Source: Acidobacteriota bacterium (GTDB taxonomy: Bacteria > Acidobacteriota > Terriglobia > Terriglobales > Acidobacteriaceae). Taken from it: a stretch of DNA of 48,078 nucleotides. This document shows, piece by piece, positions 25,500 through 33,447 of this stretch (its first letter is position 1; each line of letters opens with the position of its first letter). Both the position numbers and the translations under genes were made by a program. Under the pieces are notes generated by a model. That model worked only from the letters and a program-made list of their open reading frames with translations, made no database searches and was not told the DNA's origin. Where the stretch lies: NCBI GenBank assembly GCA_021810625.1, contig JAJZIJ010000020.1:1-48078 (forward strand), read 5' to 3'.

Positions 25500-26420
25500 T
25501 TGGCGCACCGTCTGCAATTCGAACAGACTATTCGCGCTGCTGTCGAGTTTTGCGGCATCGGCATTCACAGCGGCGCGCCGGTGGAGATGCGTCTGCTGCC
25601 TGCTCCCGCTGGGGCGGGCATTCTTTTTCGCCGCACCGATCTGGACAACTTTGAAATTCCCGCCACGGGACGCAATGTCGCCAAGGTCAGCTACGCTACC
25701 AGCCTGATGCGCCAGGGCGTGCTGATCTCCACCACGGAACATCTGCTCTCGGCGCTCCTGGGCTTTGGCGTGGACAACGTTATCGTGGAACTGAACAATC
25801 TCGAACTGCCCATTCTGGATGGTAGCGCGTTGCCGTATGTTGAAGCCTTCCAGTCGGTGGGCCTGCAAGCGCAGCGTCGTCGCCGCGAGTATCTGCGCAT
25901 CCGCAAAGAGGTTGAGGTGCGCGAGAACGGAAAATTCATCGGCATCTATCCCGGCGAGGGATACAGCGTTTCCTATGCCATCGACTTTCCCGCGCCCATC
26001 GGCCAGCAGTCCTTTCATCTCGATCTGGATACCGGGGCCTACGCCTCGGAGATTGCTGCTGCGCGCACCTTTGGTTTCCGCGAAGATGAGCAGGCTCTGC
26101 GCGACATGGGCCTGATTCGCGGCGCTTCGGAGGAGAACGCCATCATCCTGACCCGCGCTGGCGTGGTGAATGGCCCGCTGCGTTTTCCCAACGAATTTGT
26201 GCGCCATAAGGTGCTCGACCTCATCGGAGACCTTGCGCTGGTGGGCCGTCAGATTCAGGGCCGCGTGGTTGCCGAGCGCGCTGGCCACGCCATGCACACG
26301 GCTCTGGTCTCCCGCCTGCTGCGGGATCGTTCCGCCTGGGAACTGGCGCATCTTCCCGCCAGCGATGTCGCTCTGGCGCAGCCCTCCCGCATGGTCGCTC
26401 CAGTCGCAGCCACCGCCTGA
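25500..26420 (+). CDS. lpxC: UDP-3-O-acyl-N-acetylglucosamine deacetylase
   Basis: The committed zinc deacetylase of lipid A synthesis. Zinc ligands and catalytic residues sit in STTEHLLSALLGFG and RHKVLDLIGDLALVG, with GHAMHTALVSRLL near the end. The start is uncertain. TTG 25500 gives 306 residues (E. coli has 305) beginning AHRLQFEQTIRAAVEFCGIG, with GGAAAG about 11 bases upstream. ATG 25371 would add 43 residues with no family similarity, and the frame is open far upstream only as a shadow of the M20 gene. With bamA and lptD it shows a lipopolysaccharide-bearing outer membrane. Confidence 0.94.
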   Translation: MAHRLQFEQTIRAAVEFCGIGIHSGAPVEMRLLPAPAGAGILFRRTDLDNFEIPATGRNVAKVSYATSLMRQGVLISTTEHLLSALLGFGVDNVIVELNNLELPILDGSALPYVEAFQSVGLQAQRRRREYLRIRKEVEVRENGKFIGIYPGEGYSVSYAIDFPAPIGQQSFHLDLDTGAYASEIAAARTFGFREDEQALRDMGLIRGASEENAIILTRAGVVNGPLRFPNEFVRHKVLDLIGDLALVGRQIQGRVVAERAGHAMHTALVSRLLRDRSAWELAHLPASDVALAQPSRMVAPVAATA

Positions 26421-26487
26421 GAGAGATTCTCAAGATTCATCGCTGAAAAGTTTGTATGACTGACAGGGTTTCGACAGGGTTTTTTCG

Positions 26488-27048
26488 ATGCCAGATTCTT
26501 CGATTTCCATCTCTTCCATCGCGTGTATCGGACTTGGCTCCAACCTGGGCGACCGCATGGCCCATTTGCAGGCAGCGGTACGCGCTCTGGGTCGTCTTGG
26601 CGAGATTCTGGCCGTCTCCAGCGTGTATGAGACTGCGCCCGTCGGCTTGGAGGAGCAACCTGCATTTCTCAACGCCGCCGTGCAGCTTTCGACGATGCTT
26701 GCGCCGGAGGCACTACTGCTCGAACTCCTGGCGATTGAGAGGAGCCAGGGCCGGGATCGCAGTCAGGCCGTTGATGCTCCCTTGTTGCGAGAGACGCTTC
26801 GGGGAGGGCCGCGAACCCTCGATCTCGACCTGCTTCTGTACGAGGATCGAATCCTGGCCACGCCGCAACTGATCCTGCCGCATCCGGCTCTGCATCAGCG
26901 TCGATTCGTTCTTGCTCCGCTGGCGGAGATTGCTCCCACCCTGCGCCATCCTGTTCTCGACCGCGCGCTCCAGCAATTGCTGGAGGCGCTCCCGGATGTG
27001 GGCGCAAACCGAATCGCCGCCGTCCATCGCGTCGGAGCGCTGGTATAG
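26488..27048 (+). CDS. folK: 2-amino-4-hydroxy-6-hydroxymethyldihydropteridine diphosphokinase
   Basis: A 186-residue HPPK of folate synthesis that transfers pyrophosphate from ATP to the pterin. It begins with the family block CIGLGSNLGDRMAHLQAAV, then has VSSVYETAPVGLEEQPAFLN, and the metal-binding RTLDLDLLLYEDRI and LPHPALHQRRFVLAPLAEI. The last 30 codons lie in an 81-bp sequence that recurs at 28769-28849, so this 3' end may be a replacement acquired with the DNA that follows. Residues after that repeat are only ALV. Confidence 0.95.
   Translation: MPDSSISISSIACIGLGSNLGDRMAHLQAAVRALGRLGEILAVSSVYETAPVGLEEQPAFLNAAVQLSTMLAPEALLLELLAIERSQGRDRSQAVDAPLLRETLRGGPRTLDLDLLLYEDRILATPQLILPHPALHQRRFVLAPLAEIAPTLRHPVLDRALQQLLEALPDVGANRIAAVHRVGALV
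26956..27036 (+). repeat. 81-bp direct repeat, copy A (3' end of folK)
   Basis: This segment matches 28769-28849 at 75 of 81 positions; the first 44 bases are identical and the six differences fall in the last 37. In copy A it codes LDRALQQLLEALPD and onward in frame with folK. Sequence similarity stops sharply on both sides. Confidence 0.93.
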
Positions 27049-27094
27049 GGCGCATCCTTGAAACCGCAATTGCGTCAGACATCTCACCTGTCGC

Positions 27095-27715
27095 TTAGCA
27101 TTCGCAATAGACTCCAAGAACATCGGCACGATCTGCCCAAGCTGTCTCCCGGTGTTCGCGAACAAGAGGTGCCCATGCTTCGGCGAGTTCCAGAAGACTA
27201 TTGCCTGATTTCCTGTAGGCTGCAACGCCCCGCCACCAGAGCGCTTCGGGAAGATTCCTGGCTGTCACATGTTCCCGGACACCGACATCCAAGAGATGAA
27301 ATGCAGCCTCCCACTCCCGCTTGTGGAGCGCATTGAGGCCCAGACCGAGCTGCAACTCCAGCAGCATGTCTTCTGGCGGAAGATAACCGGTGGTACGTCT
27401 CAGCTCAGCCCCATCTGCTGCCCGGATTATGAGAACCGGAGAGAAGATATACGCCGCCATCCCGTTCAGCCGTTCAAAATTATCGTCTGGCTGCCGGGCA
27501 TTGTAGAGAACAGGAATAAATTCTTCATTCAGAGTGGTTGCGACGCGCGGGTCTTGATAGGTTGTTGTTTCCAGCTTCTCGCAGCCCTTGCAGTGCAAGG
27601 CATAGAGGTCGATGAACAGTGGTTTTCCAGAGTTGCGCGACTCGGCGATTGCCGCGATTGCCTGGGACTGTTCATACCAGCGAACCAGAGAAGGGGCGTT
27701 CGTTTGTGTTGTCAT
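27095..27715 (-). CDS. Thioredoxin-fold protein with CxxC motif
   Basis: A 206-residue cytosolic protein (ATG 27715; ATG 27742 lies inside the operator repeat and is less likely). The N-terminal half is thioredoxin-like: KPLFIDLYALHCKGCEKLET with the CKGC pair at Cys42/Cys45, then EEFIPVLYNARQ and FSPVLIIRAADGAELRRTTG. The C-terminal third is helical and TPR-like (LGLNALHKREWEAAFHLLDV). It resembles thioredoxin_7/DUF255-type proteins. It is transcribed divergently from the LysR-type regulator and shares an inverted repeat with it, so it is the probable target of that regulator. The pair sits between duplicated folK ends. Confidence 0.78.
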   Translation of the reverse strand: MTTQTNAPSLVRWYEQSQAIAAIAESRNSGKPLFIDLYALHCKGCEKLETTTYQDPRVATTLNEEFIPVLYNARQPDDNFERLNGMAAYIFSPVLIIRAADGAELRRTTGYLPPEDMLLELQLGLGLNALHKREWEAAFHLLDVGVREHVTARNLPEALWWRGVAAYRKSGNSLLELAEAWAPLVREHRETAWADRADVLGVYCEC

Positions 27716-27738
27716 GGTTGAAGGATAGGCAAAACCAT

Positions 27739-27767
27739 ACATGAATAAAAGAGAATCTTATTCATGT
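27739..27767. promoter_or_regulatory. Perfect inverted repeat, probable LysR operator in divergent promoter
   Basis: ACATGAATAA and TTATTCATGT form a perfect 10-bp inverted repeat with a 9-base spacer, between the thioredoxin-fold gene and the LysR-type gene. The TGAA/TTCA cores are like those of MetR-type sites, though the spacing is wider than the classical TGAA-N5-TTCA. A second small dyad, ATGCA-N5-TGCAT (27773-27787), abuts the regulator start codon and could serve autoregulation. Confidence 0.7.
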
Positions 27768-27787
27768 TTTCCATGCATAATGTGCAT

Positions 27788-28711
27788 ATGAATCAATTCC
27801 AGCTTTCCAGGGAAGATTTTGAATTAGTGGTGGCCATCCAGCAGCAGGGCACGGTAACGCAAGCTGCGGAACACCTGCACCTCTCTCAGTCTGCATTGAG
27901 TCACCACCTGCGGGGACTTGAGGATCGGTTGGGCGAGCCGCTCTTTCAGCGATTTCCGCGCAAAATGGTGTTGACCCCGCTTGGAGAAGAGTTTCTCGCC
28001 ATCGGCAGGCAGATAACGCTGAGCTTTCGGGAGGCAGAGCAACGAATCGTTGCCTGTGCCAAGTCCGGCCCACGGATTCTGCGAATGGCGACGGAGTGCT
28101 ACACGAGCTACAACTGGCTGCCATCTCTGATCCGGGAACAAAACCAAAAGGAGAGCCGCGCGGAGGTACGAATTGTATTGGAAGCGACTGCTCGCGTGAG
28201 AGAAGCGCTCAACGAAGGAGAGCTAGACGTTGCGATTCTGAACTCCTCAATTGGAGATGATGGGTTGACGCTTTGGCCGCTGTTTCGTGACGAGATGGTT
28301 CTTGTAGTTTCGTCAGGTCATCCTTTTGCCAATATGCGCGAGATTAGCGCTGAATTGCTGGGCAACGAGACGCTGTTGTTGAACACCGCTCCTGGCTCGA
28401 ACAACACGGACATGAAGGAATTTTTTGCGCTTGCGAAGATTGAGCCGAAGTCGGTACAGTACATACCCTTTACAGACGCAATCATTCAAATGGTGGGTGC
28501 AGGTTTAGGCGTCGCGCCACTTGCGCGTTGGCTTATTGAGCCTTATCTGCATACAAATAATTTGAGTCTGCTGCGACTTGGACGCAGTGGCATCCACAGG
28601 AATTGGCGATTAGCCGCAAGAGAAGGTCATCCACGAGAAAAAGAATTTGCTTCCTTGGCAAAGGCGCTGCGTACCAGCCTCCGTCGGCAGATGCGTTGTG
28701 GCTTGACCTAG
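27788..28711 (+). CDS. LysR-type transcriptional regulator, MetR-like
   Basis: A 307-residue regulator (start ATG 27788; upstream ATGs in frame are less likely). The winged helix-turn-helix at the N-terminus reads GTVTQAAEHLHLSQSALSHH, close to MetR. The effector domain opens with LRMATECYTSYNWLPSLI and later has QMVGAGLGVAPLARWLIEPY, both typical of MetR, whose co-inducer is homocysteine. The adjacent ahcY makes homocysteine, so the effector could be the same, but this is inference. It probably acts on the shared divergent operator and the thioredoxin-fold gene. It is relatively AT-rich compared with folK and ahcY on either side. Confidence 0.88.
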   Translation: MNQFQLSREDFELVVAIQQQGTVTQAAEHLHLSQSALSHHLRGLEDRLGEPLFQRFPRKMVLTPLGEEFLAIGRQITLSFREAEQRIVACAKSGPRILRMATECYTSYNWLPSLIREQNQKESRAEVRIVLEATARVREALNEGELDVAILNSSIGDDGLTLWPLFRDEMVLVVSSGHPFANMREISAELLGNETLLLNTAPGSNNTDMKEFFALAKIEPKSVQYIPFTDAIIQMVGAGLGVAPLARWLIEPYLHTNNLSLLRLGRSGIHRNWRLAAREGHPREKEFASLAKALRTSLRRQMRCGLT

Positions 28712-28744
28712 CCCCAGTGGTAGGACAACTGGAGTTCGCATTGA

Positions 28745-28888
28745 ATGACCCAACGTTTGATCGAGAGGCTCGACCGCGCGCTCCAGCAATTGCTGGAGGC
28801 GCTCCCGGATGCAGGTGCAAATCGGATCGCCGCCGTCCGTCGCGTCGGATATTTACAGGGTTTCGAGCCGTTGAAATTTCACAGCTAG
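28745..28888 (+). pseudogene. Detached second copy of the folK 3' end
   Basis: A 47-codon frame from ATG 28745 to TAG 28886-28888. Its middle repeats the folK C-terminus (LDRALQQLLEALPD, ANRIAAV, RVG) and then continues for 14 more residues ending GFEPLKFHS. The eight codons before the repeat are unrelated to folK. This is most simply the original tail of folK, cut off when the intervening DNA entered; a transferred partial copy is the alternative. The stop overlaps the convergent ahcY stop. Confidence 0.75.
28769..28849 (+). repeat. 81-bp direct repeat, copy B (detached folK tail)
   Basis: Second copy of the sequence at 26956-27036, in direct orientation, 75 of 81 positions identical. Four of the six differences between the copies leave the encoded residue unchanged or conservative, as expected for two once-functional coding copies. 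Confidence 0.93.
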
Positions 28889-30159
28889 GTTCCTTCTGAC
28901 CAACTGGCCAGATACTCTTCCTGGTCTGGAGTCAATCGGTCGATCTTGACGCCCATCGACTCCAGCTTCAAGCGGGCAACGCGGCGATCCAGTTCCTGCG
29001 GCACGGAGTAGACCTTCTTTTCCAGCGATGCGTGGTGCTGCATCAGATACTCGGCAGCCAGGGCCTGATTGGCAAAGCTCATATCCATCACCGAGGCCGG
29101 ATGCCCTTCGGCGGCGGCAAGATTGATGAGGCGGCCTTCGCCGAGGATATAGATTTTGCGCCCATCTTTCATGGCGAACTCCTCCACCAAATCGCGGGTC
29201 TGGCGCTTGGAGGAGGCCAGCCGTTCCAGCGCCGGAATGTCGATCTCCACATTAAAATGGCCGGAGTTGGCGACGAGCGCGCCGTTCTTCATCAACTCAA
29301 AATGCTCCTGGCGAATCACGCTTTTGTTGCCGGTCACGGTGACAAAAATGTCGCCGATGCGGGCGGCTTCGCTCATGCTCATCACGCGGTAGCCATCCAT
29401 CACGGCTTCAATGGCGCGGGTGGGGTCAACCTCGGTCACAATGACATCGGCACCCATGCCACGAGCGCGCAGCGCCAGTCCGCGACCGCACCAGCCATAT
29501 CCGGCAACCACAAATTTTGATCCGGCCAGCAGCACGTTGGTGCAGCGGATGACACCATCCAGCGTGGACTGTCCGGTGCCGTAGCGATTGTCGAACATGT
29601 GCTTGGTCAGCGCATCGTTGACGGCCACCACGGGATAGCGCAGGATGCCCTGCTTGGCCATTGCGTGCAGGCGCACCACGCCAGTGGTGGTCTCCTCGGT
29701 TCCGGCAATCACGTTGTCCAGAACGTCTTTGCGCTTGGTGTGCAACACTGTGACCAGATCGCAACCATCATCCATCGTCATGTGCGGTTTGTGATCCAGC
29801 GCGGCCTGAATGTGGGAGTAATAGCTGGCCTCGTCCTCGCCCTTGATGGCGAAGGTGGAGATGCCGAAGTCGCGGGTGAGCGCGGCGGCCACGTCATCCT
29901 GCGTGGAGAGCGGATTGGAGGCGCACAGCGCGATCTCCGCGCCACCATCGCGCAGCGTAATCATCAGATTGGCCGTTTCCGTGGTGACATGCAGGCAGGC
30001 GGCAACGCGGATGCCCTTGAGCGGCTGATTCTTGATGAATTCCTTGCGGATGGTTTGCAGCACCGGCATGGATTGGTTGGCCCATTCAATGCGGCGACGG
30101 CCCTGATCGGCCAGTTCAAGGCTCTTCACAGCAGAAGGTACGGTCGTTGTCGAAGCCAT
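28885..30159 (-). CDS. ahcY: Adenosylhomocysteinase
   Basis: A 424-residue NAD-dependent enzyme that splits S-adenosylhomocysteine into adenosine and homocysteine, closing the methyl cycle. Blocks seen are [19 protein letters not shown], the metal/substrate region [28 protein letters not shown], the NAD fold [20 protein letters not shown] and [15 protein letters not shown]. It is the shorter form of about 420 residues common in bacteria and archaea. AGGA precedes the ATG. It sits tail to tail with the detached folK end. I saw no SAH riboswitch in the 63-bp leader. Confidence 0.96.
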   Translation of the reverse strand: MASTTTVPSAVKSLELADQGRRRIEWANQSMPVLQTIRKEFIKNQPLKGIRVAACLHVTTETANLMITLRDGGAEIALCASNPLSTQDDVAAALTRDFGISTFAIKGEDEASYYSHIQAALDHKPHMTMDDGCDLVTVLHTKRKDVLDNVIAGTEETTTGVVRLHAMAKQGILRYPVVAVNDALTKHMFDNRYGTGQSTLDGVIRCTNVLLAGSKFVVAGYGWCGRGLALRARGMGADVIVTEVDPTRAIEAVMDGYRVMSMSEAARIGDIFVTVTGNKSVIRQEHFELMKNGALVANSGHFNVEIDIPALERLASSKRQTRDLVEEFAMKDGRKIYILGEGRLINLAAAEGHPASVMDMSFANQALAAEYLMQHHASLEKKVYSVPQELDRRVARLKLESMGVKIDRLTPDQEEYLASWSEGT

Positions 30160-30222
30160 GTGTGTGTCCTGTATTGAGTGGAGTGGAGGAACTGAAGCCT
30201 TAGGGTATCATTTTTTTGCAGC

Positions 30223-31269
30223 TCACTTTTGCAGCGAAGCCATGTCGATCACGAAGCGATATTTCACATCATTTCTGAGCATCCGGTCGTAGGCTTCGGC
30301 GATCTTCTGAATGGGAATCATCTCAACGTCGGCGACGATATTGTGCTCGGCGCAGTAGTCGAGCATCTCCTGCGTCTCTGGGATGCCGCCAATGGCTGAG
30401 CCGCTCAGTACGCGGCGCTGAAAGGCCAGCGCTCCCACCTGCACTGTCGGTGGCTGGTCGGGCAGGCCCACCAGAACCATCGCCGCATCGCGCTTCAGCA
30501 GAGCCAGGTAGAGGTTCAGATCATGGGGCGCGGAGGCCGTGTCCAAAATAAAGTCGAAGCTGCTGGCGTGTGCCCGCATCGCCGCCGAATCTTTGGAAAG
30601 CACTACTTCGTCGGCTCCCAATCGCAGCGCGTCCTCTTTTTTGCTCAGCGAGGTGGTGAACTGCACCACATGCGCGCCAAAGGAGTGGGCAAACTTCAGC
30701 CCCATGTGGCCGAGACCGCCCAGACCTACAATCCCCACCTTCTTCCCTTTGCCCACCTTCCAGTGCCGCAGCGGGGAGTAGGTGGTAATCCCCGCGCAGA
30801 GCAGCGGCGCAACGCCCGCCAGATTCAGCTTGGGCGAGATGGGATATGTGTACGCCTCATCAACAACAATGTTGTTTGCGTAGCCGCCAAAGGTGAGGTC
30901 GCCATTTTTGTCGCGGCCATTGTAGGTGGGGATCATGCCGAGGTCGCAGTATTGCTGCTCGCCCGCCTTGCAACTGGGACAGACGCGGCAGCTATCGACA
31001 AACACGCCCACGCCTGCGGTGTCGCCTACTTTGAATTTTGTGACCGCGCTGCCCACACTCACCACGCGCCCGACAATCTCATGCCCCGGCACCATCGGAT
31101 AGAGCGAATCGTCCCACTCATTGCGAATCTGGTGCAGATCGGAATGGCAGACGCCGCAGAACTGTATGTCGATCACAACATCGTTCGGCCCTGGATCGCG
31201 GCGTTCAAACTTGAAGGGCGCAAGCGGGGTCTTCGCGCTCTGCGCGGCGTAACCAAAGGATTTCATCAT
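30223..31269 (-). CDS. Zinc alcohol dehydrogenase, YahK/cinnamyl-alcohol type
   Basis: A 348-residue NADP-dependent aldehyde/alcohol reductase. It has the catalytic zinc site CGVCHSDLHQIRNEW and VPGHEIVGRV, structural zinc lobe SCRVCPSCKAGEQQYC, and coenzyme fold VGIVGLGGLGHMGLKFA, all as in YahK and plant-type cinnamyl alcohol dehydrogenases. These enzymes broadly reduce aldehydes. GAGGAGAG lies about 7 bases before the ATG (31269; 31266 is also possible). It ends 63 bp before ahcY on the same strand, so they may be co-transcribed. Confidence 0.92.
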   Translation of the reverse strand: MMKSFGYAAQSAKTPLAPFKFERRDPGPNDVVIDIQFCGVCHSDLHQIRNEWDDSLYPMVPGHEIVGRVVSVGSAVTKFKVGDTAGVGVFVDSCRVCPSCKAGEQQYCDLGMIPTYNGRDKNGDLTFGGYANNIVVDEAYTYPISPKLNLAGVAPLLCAGITTYSPLRHWKVGKGKKVGIVGLGGLGHMGLKFAHSFGAHVVQFTTSLSKKEDALRLGADEVVLSKDSAAMRAHASSFDFILDTASAPHDLNLYLALLKRDAAMVLVGLPDQPPTVQVGALAFQRRVLSGSAIGGIPETQEMLDYCAEHNIVADVEMIPIQKIAEAYDRMLRNDVKYRFVIDMASLQK

Positions 31270-31350
31270 GCAGGTCTCTCCTCAGGAAATTCAAAAGGAT
31301 TGGATGTTCGGCAGTGGAGAAAAGCTGCGCGCGACCCAGCCATGCCTGCC

Positions 31351-31626
31351 TCAGTCCAAAAACACGACCGACTGTAGCCCGGTGATGTCGAAGCGCTTGC
31401 GGCAGCGAATGTTCTTGCAGGCCGCCATGTCATCTTTGCGAACCATGTAATTTTGCGCCTTGGCAAAACGGGCGCGATCGCGCTCGTCGGCATTGCGCGG
31501 GAGCTGCGGCTTTTTGCGACGCACCAGCCAACTGACCGGGTACTCCTCAGCCTTGCCGCAGTGCGGACAGGTCAGCGTATGCGCGCGTTGCTCGGTGGCT
31601 TCATTAAAAAAATCACGCTCTTCCAT
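31351..31626 (-). CDS. Small zinc-ribbon protein
   Basis: A 91-residue soluble protein (ATG 31626; an ATG three codons upstream is also possible). It has two CxxC-type pairs, TCPHCGKAEEYPV near the front and CKNIRCRKRFDITG near the end, separated by a basic stretch (LVRRKKPQLPRNADERDRAR). The four cysteines probably bind one zinc. No family name can be given. It could bind nucleic acid, but only the basic charge suggests that. Confidence 0.65.
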   Translation of the reverse strand: MEERDFFNEATEQRAHTLTCPHCGKAEEYPVSWLVRRKKPQLPRNADERDRARFAKAQNYMVRKDDMAACKNIRCRKRFDITGLQSVVFLD

Positions 31627-31741
31627 AGGAACCATCCATAAAATAACCCTACTACGAAATTATCCCGACTGGAATCGTCGTCCCTGTCGCCAAACGGCTG
31701 CATAATGGTGAGGACAGGTCTGGACATCGCAGGAGCGAGCT

Positions 31742-31921
31742 ATGGCAGCAAAAAAATCCGGCAAAAAACAGGGATTCTCCGTCACCAAAGCCGTCAAGGC
31801 CAATGCGCGGGAGCGCGTCGGGCCGCCTCCAGCCTCGCGTGTGCTGCCTGCGGAGCGGCCTGCTCCGGGACGCAAACAGAAGCACAAATCAAAATGGGAT
31901 GCGTTGGCGCTCGACGAATGA
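31742..31921 (+). CDS. Small basic protein of 59 residues
   Basis: A short frame with AGGAG about 7 bases before its ATG. The product is very rich in Lys, Arg, Ala and Pro: it starts MAAKKSGKKQGFSVTKAVK, has a PPPASRVLPAERPAPGRK middle, and ends KHKSKWDALALDE. It looks disordered and nucleic-acid-binding in character. The good ribosome site and its own promoter-sized gap upstream favour a real gene. I do not recognise a family. Confidence 0.6.
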   Translation: MAAKKSGKKQGFSVTKAVKANARERVGPPPASRVLPAERPAPGRKQKHKSKWDALALDE

Positions 31922-31943
31922 AAAGCGCGTATCGACGCGGCGA

Positions 31944-31963
31944 CCCTCAGCGTACACTGAGGG
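31944..31963. other. Perfect 7-bp hairpin after the small basic protein gene
   Basis: CCCTCAG and CTGAGGG with a 6-base loop lie about 20 bp after the stop of the small gene and about 50 bp before the YbjQ-family gene. There is no T-run. It may be a weak terminator or a leader structure of the next gene. Confidence 0.4.
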
Positions 31964-32010
31964 CGTAAGGCGGCGATCCTGCCTACAGCGAACACACAAG
32001 GAGCCAAATC

Positions 32011-32346
32011 ATGCCCATTGATCCCGCTATGGTCACCACTGCGCTGGAACTGCCCGGATACCGCATCGTCCGCAACTGTGGTGTGGTGCGCGGCATCATC
32101 GTGCGCTCGCGCTCCATCGTTGGCACTCTTGGCGCGGGCTTGCAGACGATTCTTGGCGGCAACATCACCATTCTGACCAGACTGTGCGAAAAGACGCGCC
32201 AGGATGCCTGGATGCAGATGATGGCGCACGGGACGGAGCTTGGAGCCAATGCCATCCTTTGCGCTCGTTACGATGCCAACGAATTGATGCGCGGCGTAAC
32301 CGAAGTTCTGGCTTACGGCACGGCGGTTGTCGTGGAGAAAATTTAG
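32011..32346 (+). CDS. YbjQ family (UPF0145) protein
   Basis: A 111-residue protein of the YbjQ/heavy-metal-binding DUF74 family, which forms a pentameric ring-like fold. Blocks are [20 protein letters not shown], the central [21 protein letters not shown] and [26 protein letters not shown] lies 7 bases before the ATG. The family function is not firmly known. Confidence 0.88.
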   Translation: MPIDPAMVTTALELPGYRIVRNCGVVRGIIVRSRSIVGTLGAGLQTILGGNITILTRLCEKTRQDAWMQMMAHGTELGANAILCARYDANELMRGVTEVLAYGTAVVVEKI

Positions 32347-32967
32347 GCCCGCAGACGATTTTGGATGATGGGTTTTAACGCAATCTTAAAATTCTGCCGA
32401 AAGGGGCGCACTCTTTCTGTTGCAAGCGGACGGCTTTTCCATGAAGGATTCACAGCCTTTCAACAAGCGCGACCCGTTGCAAGTGACGCAGGCGCAAGGC
32501 GAAAGCTCCCAACGGTTGAATCGCCGATGAAATCCATTCCCATCTTCGCCATAATTTCGCCATTTACACAGCTCTTCTTCCTCCGTACTCTTGGCAAGCG
32601 TTCCCGAAACATCGGAACATGTAACTTTCGCTTGAATTAAAAAAATAAGTTTGGACGGAATGTCCAGCCGCCCGGTAACGGCATCTTGCTTCCACGGCGT
32701 ATTGTTTCCGCTGAAGTGACATGTCGCTCCGATTGGATCGGTGGCGCTGCGGCAACCATGCATCGGCATTCCGTCCTCCGCAGTCTGGCTGCTCGCAGCC
32801 GCAGGACAGAGCCTGCACGTGTATAGAAAGCCGCGCCCAGATGCGGCGACGATACTCGCGCGCAGGTTCTCTGTTGAGGCGGAGCGGCAGGCTGCGGCCA
32901 AAAAACACTGGCGGTCGGGACTCCCAGCCCGGCAGCCCTTAGAGGATCGTGGAGTGGTGATACAAGA
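32347..32967. other. 621-bp stretch without a convincing gene
   Basis: Between the YbjQ-family gene and the receiver-domain gene. A long minus-strand frame covers most of it and continues antisense through the receiver gene, so I treat it as chance. Plus-strand frames lack ribosome sites. The stretch 32640-32960 is GC-rich with several short dyads, such as GCTGCTCGCAGC near 32788. A long structured leader or a small RNA is possible, but I see no family match. Confidence 0.4.
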
Positions 32968-33399
32968 ATGCGGCCCAAGAAAAAAATTCTGTGCGTGGAT
33001 GACAACGAACAGGCGCTTTCTGTACGAAAATTTGTTTTGGAAACCAGAGGCTATCGAGTCTTTCCTGCGACCAGCGCGCAAGAGGCACTGGAGATATTTG
33101 AGCGCGAAAGCGACATTGACCTGATCGTCAGCGATTTGGTGATGCCGCACTGCAATGGCAATGAGCTGGTGCGCCGCATCAAGGAAATTGCCCCGTGGGT
33201 TCCGGCGATTCTGCTCAGTGGCAGCGTGAAACATTACGACCAAAACAGCCACGCCGATGCGTTTCTGCCCAAGGGTTGCTGTTCGCCCCAGGAGCTATTG
33301 GAGCGCGCGCGGGTGTTGCTGGTTCGCAAGCGCGGTCCACGCAAGGCAACGCTGGCGGCCATTGCGTCGCTCGATTCCGAACTGGCTGCGGTTTCCTAG
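32968..33399 (+). CDS. Stand-alone response-regulator receiver protein
   Basis: A 143-residue protein with one receiver domain and no output domain. The phosphorylation site is complete: acidic pair Asp11/Asp12 in KILCVDDNEQ, phosphoacceptor Asp56 in LIVSDLVMP, Ser84 in ILLSGSV, and Lys102 in FLPKG. About 20 residues follow as a basic and helical tail. It probably acts by protein contact, CheY-style, or passes phosphate on. No histidine kinase is nearby. GGAG lies about 11 bases upstream. Confidence 0.88.
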   Translation: MRPKKKILCVDDNEQALSVRKFVLETRGYRVFPATSAQEALEIFERESDIDLIVSDLVMPHCNGNELVRRIKEIAPWVPAILLSGSVKHYDQNSHADAFLPKGCCSPQELLERARVLLVRKRGPRKATLAAIASLDSELAAVS

Positions 33400-33447
33400 C
33401 GCGGTTTGGCGATTTGTCCTGTCCTGAAATCCGGCAGAACCGCTACA

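Noticed and set aside
25341-26351. Open frame of 336 codons on the minus strand opposite lpxC
   Set aside because: lpxC is certain from its zinc-binding motifs; the antisense frame has no recognisable domain.
26463-28866. 12-bp match (ACAGGGTTTCGA) near the start of folK and again after the detached folk tail
   Set aside because: It is too short to treat as a boundary of the inserted DNA and could be chance; the 81-bp repeat explains the structure better.
30160-30222. Possible SAH riboswitch before ahcY
   Set aside because: The 63-bp leader lacks the conserved core and paired regions of known SAH riboswitches as far as I can read.
32386-33252. Minus-strand frame of 288 codons over the long gap and the receiver-domain gene
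   Set aside because: It runs antisense through the receiver domain, which has all phosphorylation residues; no domain is visible in the minus frame.
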